Assembly: GCF_936943645.1 (NCBI RefSeq)
Contig: NZ_CAKZJO010000082.1
Coordinates: 62,001-126,000 of the forward strand
DNA: 64,000 bases
DNA from: an uncultured Bradyrhizobium sp.
GTDB taxonomy: Bacteria; Pseudomonadota; Alphaproteobacteria; Rhizobiales; Xanthobacteraceae
Reading direction: 5' to 3'
The notes under the pieces are model-generated. The model worked only from the letters and a program-made list of their open reading frames with translations. It made no database searches and was not told the DNA's origin. Within the stretch, counting starts at the first letter, position 1. Each line of letters opens with the position of its first letter. This document shows, piece after piece, positions 42,429 to 49,545 of this stretch. Position numbers and translations under genes: made by a program.

Positions 42429-42453
42429 GAGAAAGGCGGCCCGCGAGGACCGC
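42429..42453 (-). terminator. possible attenuator between the Ivy-like gene and the transglycosylase
   Basis: A GCGGTCC...GGGCCGC hairpin (one G-T pair) followed on the minus strand by TTTCTCG lies between the immunity and effector genes. It could lower effector expression relative to immunity. Confidence 0.45.
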
Positions 42454-42607
42454 TTGCCTGATTTCAAGGATTGACGTTGTCGGCGCGAGCCGTGCGGGGG
42501 CGCAGCGAGCCACCCAACGACTCGATCTGATCAGTAACTGTCGACTGGCAACCGCCAGAAATGGTCACACTGCGGTCAGAGCTGCCCCGCGCCGCGGCGT
42601 CGTCGCA

Positions 42608-43417
42608 TTACTTGCCACTCGGAGATCCCCACTTGCGTTCATCGGGATTGAGAGCCTCTCTCATCACGGCAAGCTGCGCGTCGGTGGCGGCGCCGAGATA
42701 GGACATGACACCTTCGTGGACAAGCACACCCCACGCCTGGGTGCCGCTCGGCGCAAACATGAGGGCCAAGTGCGTGCGACTGCAATTGTATTCCTTCGCG
42801 CAGACCGTGAATACTTCGTATTTGACTCCGTGTATGTCGACCAGCTCGGCGGAACTGCTGCTATAAGCAACATCGTTCCTGGCGAGAACATCCCGGGCCC
42901 AGCCCGGCAGCTTGCCGGCATGCTCGATCAGATTCTTTGACGCTTGCGCATAGGCAGGCCTCTTGAGCACGTCGAACAAATACGGGGTTGTCACCTTTGG
43001 CGGCAATTCGGGGACAGCGAGCTGCTTTCTCAGCACCGCCTGCTGCGCATCGGTCGGATTTCCAAGGAAGGACACAACCCCTTTTTCGCGCAGGCCGGCC
43101 CACGCCTGCGCGCCATTCGGCGCAAACAGGAGGACAATTGTGGTGTCGTCGCAATTCGGCTGAGGCACGCACATGTGGAATTGCTCGTGGGTAATGCCGG
43201 CAATGTTCTCGGTGGTGCGCACGCCACTGATGTAAGGCCCGTTTTTCTTCAGGATTTCCCTGGTCCAGCCAGGAGCGTTACCGAGCAGGGTCATCAGGCT
43301 CTGAACGTAGGCAGGCTTTTGCAAAACCCCGGACAGATAGCCGATGGCCATTGCCGGTGAACAGGCAATGCACAATGTAACCAGACCGATGGCTGTCCAA
43401 CGAACTTGTCGTCTCAT
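42608..43417 (-). CDS. two-domain Ivy-like lysozyme inhibitor, probable periplasmic immunity
   Basis: From the ATG at 43417 (GGGGG ribosome site) the 269-residue protein has a signal peptide (IGLVTLCIACSPAMA) and two tandem domains with matching order: YLSGVLQKPAYVQSL...CVPQPNC...GAQAWAGLREKGVVSFLG and YLFDVLKRPAYAQAS...CAKEYNC...GTQAWGVLVHEGVMSYLG. This is the Ivy (inhibitor of vertebrate lysozyme) layout with the C-x5-C loop that plugs lysozyme active sites. Placed directly upstream of the transglycosylase effector, it should protect the producer's peptidoglycan. Confidence 0.8.
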   Translation of the reverse strand: MRRQVRWTAIGLVTLCIACSPAMAIGYLSGVLQKPAYVQSLMTLLGNAPGWTREILKKNGPYISGVRTTENIAGITHEQFHMCVPQPNCDDTTIVLLFAPNGAQAWAGLREKGVVSFLGNPTDAQQAVLRKQLAVPELPPKVTTPYLFDVLKRPAYAQASKNLIEHAGKLPGWARDVLARNDVAYSSSSAELVDIHGVKYEVFTVCAKEYNCSRTHLALMFAPSGTQAWGVLVHEGVMSYLGAATDAQLAVMREALNPDERKWGSPSGK

Positions 43418-43738
43418 GGGTCCCCCTTCGGATGAACCAGTCATCTCACTACCACAGGTCGCGCCACGGCGAACAGATTGTGGCTATGAACAATTAGCCA
43501 AATAGCAGCAACGTCGGAGCCATCCGGATCAAACTGCGGACATCGGCGAGCCGCACGGTGTCTTCGACGTAAACCTGCTGCGGGTTCGTCTCCTTGATAA
43601 AGGGAAGCGCCGCAGCATTCACCCCTATTCGCGCCAAGTAATTCCATACGTGTCATTTCCAAAATAAAGCCGAAGCACGACGCAGCCTCCTGTCGGTGGA
43701 CAGGGCCCTTGCGTCAACCTTCGAACGCGGAGCCAGTA

Positions 43739-43975
43739 TCAGAATGACTGGGCACCAAAGACGATCGCAAGAAATACAACGACCATGATCAAGAAGCCGA
43801 TGAAGCCGGCAACATCTCGCGCGATCACCACGCGGCCGGCGCCGTCACGGCAAAAACCAAGCCAGTTGAAGCGCTCTTGAGCGACGTTCGGCGAATGCAC
43901 ATAGGCCCGACCAAACGACAATGTCGGAATGACGATTCGCGCGATCGAACATCCGATGAATTCGAAGAAGAGCAA
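43739..43975 (-). CDS. small membrane protein, paralogue of the next gene
   Basis: The 78-residue frame (FFEFIGCSIARIVIPTLSFG, then RDGAGRVVIARDVAGFIGFL) aligns along its length with the neighbour 44012-44266 (ELIGYTVARAALPLLSSG, RDADGRIELRQDAAGWIGFA). An ATG at about 44000 (MANGIAAVLAL) is in another frame, so the start is uncertain and a frameshift is possible. Tandem duplication of a small two-span membrane protein. Role unknown. Confidence 0.5.
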   Translation of the reverse strand: MLFFEFIGCSIARIVIPTLSFGRAYVHSPNVAQERFNWLGFCRDGAGRVVIARDVAGFIGFLIMVVVFLAIVFGAQSF

Positions 43976-44011
43976 GTACAGCAGCTATTCCATTGGCCAT
44001 GCCCTCCGTCC

Positions 44012-44266
44012 TCACGACAACATGCCGTAACAAATCGCCGCCATCGCGAGCAGCACCGAAAGGCACATCGCAAACCCGATCCAACCCGCAGCGTCCTGTC
44101 GCAACTCGATCCGTCCATCCGCGTCGCGACGATACCAGGGACGACGCAGCGGCGACGTCGATGTGCTGAACGGCTCGACATAGATATGTCCGGATGAAAG
44201 GAGTGGCAAAGCAGCTCGCGCCACCGTGTACCCGATCAGCTCGGCCAGCATTCGCAACGCCGGCAT
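44012..44266 (-). CDS. small two-span membrane protein
   Basis: From the Met at 44266 (MPALRMLAELIGYTVARAAL) the 84-residue protein has an N-terminal hydrophobic segment, a polar middle (RRPWYRRDADGRIELRQDAA) and a C-terminal span (WIGFAMCLSVLLAMAAICYG). It has a diverged copy just downstream. It lies between terminase and the Ivy module and may be a membrane immunity or accessory protein. Confidence 0.55.
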   Translation of the reverse strand: MPALRMLAELIGYTVARAALPLLSSGHIYVEPFSTSTSPLRRPWYRRDADGRIELRQDAAGWIGFAMCLSVLLAMAAICYGMLS

Positions 44267-44357
44267 CGCAAAACTCACGCAGTGATAGAGACTACACCAA
44301 TTAGAACATAACAAGAACACTTGTCAACCACTGGTACTACTCCGCTGCTGGTCCGTC

Positions 44358-45644
44358 TCACATCCATCCCCGCTCGGCATACCGGATCGGCCGGTTGAAC
44401 GCGGCGACCCTGCCCGGTTGCTCGTAGCAGATCGCCATCAGTCCCAGCGCGTCCGCAGCGTGGCTCGACCAGTCGTGCTCGGGACCGAGACCGATGTTGC
44501 GCGTCTCGTCCTTGCGCTCGTGATAGAAGCCGAGCGCTTCGCGGCCGGCCTCCGTCGTGTCGGTGTTGAACCAGAGCTGCGGGCCGAGCCGCCGCAGCGC
44601 CTCGATCCGCATCATGGCCGCGCCCGGCCCCTGGTTCTTCACCGGCGGCTCGACCTTGAAGCCGGCCTCGCGCAGATGATCCTCATAGCGCTTGCCGGTG
44701 ACGTTGTTGGCGGCCATGCCATCGTGCGGAAGATAGAGCACGGCGTTGTCATAGCCGCGCGAGCGCAGCCAGTTGACGTGAAACGCCAGCACCTGGCCGA
44801 CGCTTTCGTAATAATCCAGGATGCGAATTTCGCTGCCGACCCATTGCACGATCCACATCGTGAAAGCATCCGCCGCAGCGCCGGCGCCGCCGATGTCGAT
44901 GAAGGCGCGCAGCGGCAGGAGAGGATCGGCCGAGACTTTTCCGATCCGTCCTCCGGCACGCGCCTCCGACAGCAGCGAGGCAAAGTAGGCGCCCTCGAAG
45001 GCGCGGGCGTACTCGCCTTCCCAGATGTGATCGTAGCGCTCGGGGTAGAGCTTTTGATCCAGGAGCCGCTCCTCCCCGAGCACATCGGGAAACCACGGAT
45101 TGTCGCGCCAGTTGGCTTTCACCACCACCGCGCCGTCCGGCTGGCGCCCGCGCAGAAAATCGTCGATCGCATCGCTCTTGCGGCGCGGATTCCAGCTGGC
45201 CCAGAGCTCGGAATCCTTGGCGCGGATCGTCGGCCGCAGCAGCGCGAGGCTGCGTGCGCTTAAGGATTGCGCCTCGTCGATCCAGGCGATGCGAAATCCC
45301 TCCAGGGATTTGATCGAGTCCGCCGTGTGATCCTGAAGCCCGCGGAAGATGATGAGCCCGTCGCCGGGCGTCTCGATCTTGTCGCTGAAAAGCCTGAAGC
45401 CGTGGCCGAGCCGAAGGCTCGCGATCTTGCCCTCGATCAGCCGCTTGGAAGACTGCGCCAGCGAACGCTGCGCCTCGCGAATGCAGACCGCGAGCGTGCC
45501 GCGCTCGGCCTGGCAGGTCTCGACCAGGAGCTCGCCGAAGAAATGCGACTTGCCCGAGCCACGTCCGCCGTAAACGCCCTTGTAGCGCGCAGGCTTCAGC
45601 AGCGGCTCGAAGATCTTCGCCGTCGGAATTTTCAGGATGGACAA
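44358..45644 (-). CDS. phage terminase large subunit
   Basis: The 428-residue protein has the packaging ATPase Walker A GGRGSGKS at residues 26-33 and Walker B FRIAWIDEAQSL with D123/E124. The nuclease domain follows with AFIDIGGAGAAADAFTMWIV and later acidic residues. WEGEYARAFEGAYFASLL is typical of the PBSX-type terminases. It is intact, so DNA packaging could still work. It lies upstream of the portal block on the same strand. Confidence 0.9.
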   Translation of the reverse strand: MSILKIPTAKIFEPLLKPARYKGVYGGRGSGKSHFFGELLVETCQAERGTLAVCIREAQRSLAQSSKRLIEGKIASLRLGHGFRLFSDKIETPGDGLIIFRGLQDHTADSIKSLEGFRIAWIDEAQSLSARSLALLRPTIRAKDSELWASWNPRRKSDAIDDFLRGRQPDGAVVVKANWRDNPWFPDVLGEERLLDQKLYPERYDHIWEGEYARAFEGAYFASLLSEARAGGRIGKVSADPLLPLRAFIDIGGAGAAADAFTMWIVQWVGSEIRILDYYESVGQVLAFHVNWLRSRGYDNAVLYLPHDGMAANNVTGKRYEDHLREAGFKVEPPVKNQGPGAAMMRIEALRRLGPQLWFNTDTTEAGREALGFYHERKDETRNIGLGPEHDWSSHAADALGLMAICYEQPGRVAAFNRPIRYAERGWM

Positions 45645-45662
45645 TGGCTAAGCTCGCTCACC

Positions 45663-46484
45663 CTAGGGCAGGCCGGTGCGCCTGCGCCACATCGCGGACC
45701 AGTCTTCGATGTCTGGAGTTTCAGGTTGCCCTTGCCGAGTTTGGCCCAGGTCAGGAGAGGCCGCGTTTTCAGAGAATGGCGGCCAGAGCCCGAAGAGCCC
45801 TCCGAACTGTTTCTGCGCAGCTGGTGGGAACGTGGAAGCGGGGCCGACGTTCGGAACCTCCGTCGGGTTTGTGTCGAACGCGGATCGGTTTGGTATTCCT
45901 GCAGGCATTCTCGTCAGGATCCGCACGTGTTCAGGAGACGTTGCAGGCACCACGCGGGCGTTCCGGAGATATTGCCGATACTCGGGGATGTAAGCTGGCG
46001 ATGCCGGATTCGGGTCGAATGGCCCCAAGGCATCGGCAAACGCGCTTGGATCCATGAGGCGTCCTTCAGAATCTTTGATCTGATAGTGAACATGTGGATC
46101 TCCCGGCGTCCCATCACGGCGGAAAACGCCCGTATTCCCCATCGTCCCAATGAGCTGGCCCGCGGCCACTGGATCGCCGATCTTCACATGTCTGGCGTTG
46201 GTGTGGAGGATTTGATGAAGGAGGCCGTTCTTGTCTCTGATCGCGATCGTTCCCCACTTGTCCTCACCGGCGTTTTCAACCACACCGTCGACGGGCGATC
46301 GCACCGCCGGATTGCTCTTGTTCAAACGCGCCTCTCGTCCACCGACATAGTTGAAGTCGATACCTCGATGCGGATTCGATGAGCCGGGCGGTCTGTTGGA
46401 CGTCTCTCCGTATCCACTCCTGACATGGGGCGGCACGCTTCCGATGGGTTGCAGGATCCTCCGCATCATATCTTCCCAGGACAT
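45663..46484 (-). CDS. class B effector: second M23 metallopeptidase
   Basis: From the ATG at 46484 (GGAG six bases before it) the 273-residue protein has M23 zinc-site residues H39 and D43 in PHRGIDFNY, H94 in ILHTNARH and H131/H133 in DPHVHYQI, so it should cut peptidoglycan cross-links. The C-terminal half has EHVRILTRMPAGIPNRSAFD, similar to the RRLTR element, and KQFGGLFGLWPPF. There is no signal peptide. It ends 18 bases before the terminase start; the secreted 46643-47590 protein lies head-to-head beside its N-terminal end. Confidence 0.75.
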   Translation of the reverse strand: MSWEDMMRRILQPIGSVPPHVRSGYGETSNRPPGSSNPHRGIDFNYVGGREARLNKSNPAVRSPVDGVVENAGEDKWGTIAIRDKNGLLHQILHTNARHVKIGDPVAAGQLIGTMGNTGVFRRDGTPGDPHVHYQIKDSEGRLMDPSAFADALGPFDPNPASPAYIPEYRQYLRNARVVPATSPEHVRILTRMPAGIPNRSAFDTNPTEVPNVGPASTFPPAAQKQFGGLFGLWPPFSENAASPDLGQTRQGQPETPDIEDWSAMWRRRTGLP

Positions 46485-46642
46485 ATTCAACTCCATTCGA
46501 AAGCGGCAAGCCAGCGCGCTCGCCTACACCTTACGATGGTGCGGTTTCAGCCGGCTTGCTCAACCACTGATAATTGTCTAACTACGTTGCGCGCAGGGCA
46601 CGCAGGACGTGACCGCTCAATCTGCTCGACACGGAGACACGT

Positions 46643-47590
46643 GTGAGAAAGTTCCTCGTCCTCGGAATTCTAGGTCATGCGATGCTGATGCTGGTGGCGT
46701 TCGCCCCCGTTGCGATCGCACAAGAGCGCCCCGCGCCGGCATTCGACAAATGGCGTCCGAAGGCCGGTGCCTATGCCGAACCCGGCAAGAATTTCGAGTC
46801 GAACTGCGACGAAGGCAACGACATGACGATCGGCGCAAAGTCGGTCAGCGGTTCCGAATGGGTCTGCGATTTCAAGAAAATCACCGATCTAGGACCGGGC
46901 TCGCTGAAGGTTGAAATGGTCTGCGACGATTACAATCTGGCGCAGAACCTCAACCCGCGCGATCCCAACTGGGCGAGCAGGCAATTCAACGAAGTCATGT
47001 TCGTCAAGCGGATTGATGACGCGACAATCTCCGTTCAGAAAAGCCTGAACGGGAAGTTCAAAGACCCTCCCTGGCGTGCAGCCTATTGCCCTCTGAAGAC
47101 GCAGCGCGCGCTCGCCGAGGCCACGCTGAGAGCCAAGGTGGAAGCAAAGCAGAAGGCCGAAGTGGAACTCACTCTCAAGAGCGCTCATCCGCAGGATGGC
47201 GTCTACGCCGCGGCAGGTGCTGATTTTGAGGAACGTTGTGCAAGATTCAGGGACACGGTCGTTGCATTCGCCAGGAAGTCGATCACGACGGCCTCGAATA
47301 TCTGCCAGATCAGGAATACGCAGGTTCAGCTTCCCGACACGGTCAGGATCGACGCCGACTGCATGTTGCAATCGGCCCCAGGCCCTGACGCCGTCCGCGT
47401 GCAGGACCCGGACACCATTCAGGACCGCAAGAACCTGATGTTCAAGAAGATCGACGACAAGACCGTCATCCTCTGGATCATCAACAACGGACACTTTACA
47501 GGCGATGGCCGGAAGCTGTCCTATTGCAGCGACCAGGTGCAGCGCGCCTATGCCGGGCAGCGCCGGACCGGCAAGCAGAGCAAGAACTAG
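46643..47590 (+). CDS. secreted two-repeat protein, candidate immunity to the M23 effector
   Basis: The 315-residue protein has a signal peptide (ILGHAMLMLVAFAPVAIA, cut near QERP) and two related halves: PKAGAYAEPGKNFESNCDEG and PQDGVYAAAGADFEERCARF, each followed by a Cys (WVCDF, NICQI). A charged helix (residues 155-185) joins them. It is divergently transcribed from the M23 effector with a 158-base gap. The periplasmic location fits a protector of peptidoglycan; it could instead be an ordinary host secreted protein. No known family. Confidence 0.6.
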   Translation: MRKFLVLGILGHAMLMLVAFAPVAIAQERPAPAFDKWRPKAGAYAEPGKNFESNCDEGNDMTIGAKSVSGSEWVCDFKKITDLGPGSLKVEMVCDDYNLAQNLNPRDPNWASRQFNEVMFVKRIDDATISVQKSLNGKFKDPPWRAAYCPLKTQRALAEATLRAKVEAKQKAEVELTLKSAHPQDGVYAAAGADFEERCARFRDTVVAFARKSITTASNICQIRNTQVQLPDTVRIDADCMLQSAPGPDAVRVQDPDTIQDRKNLMFKKIDDKTVILWIINNGHFTGDGRKLSYCSDQVQRAYAGQRRTGKQSKN

Positions 47591-47606
47591 GGATCACCGA
47601 AATGAA

Positions 47607-47637
47607 AAACCCGCGCCGGGATGCTTCCCCGCGGGCT
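47607..47637 (+). terminator. terminator behind the secreted two-repeat gene
   Basis: CCCGCGCCGGG...CCCCGCGGG hairpin 20 bases after the stop, preceded by AAAA and followed by the intergenic repeat. Confidence 0.65.
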
Positions 47638-47670
47638 GAACCAAACCCTTTCGATGATGCCATTCTGCCA

Positions 47671-47692
47671 GTGTTTTGCCCGACGTGTCAAA
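47671..47692. repeat. intergenic repeat copy 2
   Basis: Core GTGTTTTGCCCGACGTGTCA preceded by TCGATGATGCCATTCTGCCA. Same order (hairpin, about 35 bases, core) as the other copies. Confidence 0.9.
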
Positions 47693-47907
47693 GCAGCAAT
47701 CCCAATTTCAGTTCGAGGTGCCTGATAGCGCCGTGCTTCAGGCACACTGGATGCGTTAGCTCGCCGCAGGGTCGCGATCATGCAGAATTTGATGAAAGAC
47801 GCCATCCATGTCTCTGATGGCTTCTCTCGCTCGTCCATCGCCCGCATGCTCTCCCCCGGCACCAACCGAAGATCGAGACGAACACCAGATCGAGATACTC
47901 CGGCATC

Positions 47908-48240
47908 TCAGGCCTCGAGGCCAGCATCGCCCTTGACGGCGTCCTCCGGACGCACGATGACGCGCTCGACCCGGTGAATCGTTTCACCGTCTTCGCCGTT
48001 CTCGATCGGCTGTGCGGCCTTGCCCCAGCCGCGATCGAGGATCGCGTTGGCCGCCGATAGGCGCACGGCCGGCGTGGCGTCGTCGCTGCGCATGATGCCG
48101 ACGAGCACCCGGAGGGCCGTCCTGGTGTGGCCGCGCGCCAGCGAGCGGATCTCGGTCAGGGTCCGTGCCCTCGACGTCTTCCTGACCGCGGACGAACGCG
48201 CCGGCGCGCTCTCCGGATCGTTTTTCATATCCTCGCTCAC
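47908..48240 (-). CDS. phage terminase small-subunit-like protein
   Basis: The chosen start is the GTG at 48240, which has GGGAG eight bases upstream and overlaps the stop of the 24-residue gene (GTGA). An ATG four codons later is the alternative. The 110-residue protein reads RTLTEIRSLARGHTRTALRV then SDDATPAVRLSAANAILDRG and WGKAAQPIENGED, a short helical-repeat protein that often lies near the terminase gene in Rhizobiales phages. Small terminase function is likely but not proved. Confidence 0.55.
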   Translation of the reverse strand: MSEDMKNDPESAPARSSAVRKTSRARTLTEIRSLARGHTRTALRVLVGIMRSDDATPAVRLSAANAILDRGWGKAAQPIENGEDGETIHRVERVIVRPEDAVKGDAGLEA

Positions 48241-48311
48241 GACAACATCTCCCACAGCACGATTGCAACGAGGCCCGCAAGCGCGAGCGATATCAGATAG
48301 GCTGTCATCAT
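48237..48311 (-). CDS. 24-residue membrane peptide coupled to the terminase-small-like gene
   Basis: GAGGGA is followed by ATGATG, opening MMTAYLISLALAGLVAIVLW and ending EMLS, a single membrane span. Its TGA overlaps the GTG start of the next gene. A good ribosome site and coupling support translation, perhaps mainly to drive the downstream gene. Confidence 0.55.
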   Translation of the reverse strand: MMTAYLISLALAGLVAIVLWEMLS

Positions 48312-48565
48312 TCCCTCCACGAGAAAAGAAATGCGCGGCAGATCGCGCAAGGCGAGGCGCGATCGTTTCGGGCGCGAACCCTATCTCCGTGTCTTCCGGA
48401 GGCCGCAGCGGCGCGGGCGATTGGCCCGGCGCCGCGGGCCGGCACGGTCGCGCGTGCACGGCCAGCAATGGTTCGGACGGCGGCGCGCCTGTCGGCGCTC
48501 CATGAACGTCACGTCGAGTGCGTGGCCGGATGCGCGGCCACCGTCCGATTCTGGAATCGAGACGA
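48312..48565. other. intergenic stretch
   Basis: No supported gene. The plus-strand frame here is almost pure Arg/Pro, typical of an antisense GC-rich artefact. Confidence 0.4.
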
Positions 48566-48597
48566 AAAAACCCGCAGCGGATGTGGCCGCGCGGGTG
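48566..48597. terminator. hairpin preceding intergenic repeat copy 3
   Basis: AAAAAACCCGCAGCGGATGT and CCGCGCGGGT form a stem like those behind neighbouring genes. The terminated transcript is uncertain because no convincing gene precedes it. Confidence 0.5.
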
Positions 48598-48630
48598 AAC
48601 CAAACTCGTCTCGATGATGTCATTCTGCCG

Positions 48631-48652
48631 GTGTTTTGCCCGACGTGTCAAA
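48631..48652. repeat. intergenic repeat copy 3
   Basis: Core GTGTTTTGCCCGACGTGTCA preceded by CTCGATGATGTCATTCTGCC. Confidence 0.9.
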
Positions 48653-48697
48653 CGAACGAATGCGCGGAGCGGAAGTTGGTCGATCAGGAGGATCGTC

Positions 48698-48904
48698 ATG
48701 ACACTCAGCACAGATCGCAAGCCGCGCAACGAAAAGTCGCCCCGCAACGAAGATGCGCCGCGCATCGAGGAGAAACGCCCGCTGCACGAGGCAATCATTG
48801 AAGATGCCGGCGAGACCGGAGACGGGGATCGCGACCTCGTGCACGGCGACGGCGGCACCATTGACCTTCCCGCCAAGCCCGGCGATCTGTCGAAGGACGA
48901 CTAG
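48698..48904 (+). CDS. small acidic hydrophilic protein
   Basis: AGGAG precedes the ATG at 48698. The 68-residue protein (MTLSTDRKPRNEKSPRNEDA, then GDGDRDLVHGDGGTIDLP) is highly charged and probably disordered. Similar small proteins are frequent in Bradyrhizobium; role unknown. Confidence 0.6.
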   Translation: MTLSTDRKPRNEKSPRNEDAPRIEEKRPLHEAIIEDAGETGDGDRDLVHGDGGTIDLPAKPGDLSKDD

Positions 48905-48967
48905 ACGTGCCGGAACTTACCCGACCAAGCTTGCGTTGATGCCCTCGTTGGAAGGAACGCTGGTGCG

Positions 48968-49309
48968 ATGAGGCACACTGTCCTGGTTGTTGACGACGAT
49001 CCCGCCGTCCTCGACGTAATCGTGGGCATGCTGGAGGATTTCGGTTGCCAGGTGATCTCCGCCCATAGCGGCGCGGATGCGCTCGAACGGCTCGAGCAGA
49101 ACCGGGACATCTCGGTCCTCATCACTGACATCAACATGCCTGGCATGGATGGCCATGAGCTGGCCGAGCTGGCGCGGCGCGCCCGCCCGGAGCTGAAAAT
49201 CCTGCAATTGTCGGGACGCGAGCCGCGGCGCGGCGGCCTGCCGATGATCAGGAAGCCGTTCTCGTTCGAGGAACTCGCCGACATCCTGCAGCGAACAGGC
49301 ATTTGCTGA
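48968..49309 (+). CDS. single-domain response regulator (CheY-like receiver)
   Basis: The 113-residue protein is a receiver domain alone: acidic pair D9-D11 in VVDDDPAV, phosphoacceptor D54 in VLITDINMPGMDG, T/S position in LQLSGREP and K96 in IRKPFSFEE. It has no output domain, so it should act by protein contact or phosphotransfer with an unlinked histidine kinase. Followed by a terminator and repeat. Confidence 0.9.
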   Translation: MRHTVLVVDDDPAVLDVIVGMLEDFGCQVISAHSGADALERLEQNRDISVLITDINMPGMDGHELAELARRARPELKILQLSGREPRRGGLPMIRKPFSFEELADILQRTGIC

Positions 49310-49326
49310 CCGCCGCGCCCAAAACA

Positions 49327-49357
49327 AAACCCGCGGCGGATGGCGTCCGCGCGGGTG
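49327..49357 (+). terminator. terminator behind the response regulator
   Basis: AAACCCGCGGCGGATG...CGTCCGCGCGGG hairpin 20 bases after the stop, followed by the intergenic repeat. Confidence 0.65.
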
Positions 49358-49390
49358 AACCAAACTTGTCTCGATGATGCCAATATGCCG

Positions 49391-49411
49391 GTGTTTTGCC
49401 CGACGGGTCAA
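49391..49411. repeat. intergenic repeat copy 4
   Basis: Core GTGTTTTGCCCGACGGGTCA preceded by CTCGATGATGCCAATATGCC. Confidence 0.9.
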
Positions 49412-49545
49412 CAAGACATCGTGGAAAGAGAAGCCCCTCCTCCCAGCTCTATATGTGGTGCGCAAGGGGCTTGCTTCAAGTCCCCGCCCCTGCCGTAGAA
49501 CCCCCGACCCAACGAACATCCAAGGCAACCAACCGAGGGGTCAAC

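Noticed and set aside
43462-43640. Minus-strand fragment reading NAAALPFIKETNPQQVYVED then TVRLADVRSLIRMAPTLLLF
   Set aside because: Looks protein-like but has no start after the upstream stop and no known family; possibly a gene remnant, but not enough to annotate.
48331-48801. Arg-rich plus-strand frame before the small acidic protein gene
   Set aside because: Product is almost pure Arg/Pro and crosses a terminator hairpin and a repeat copy.
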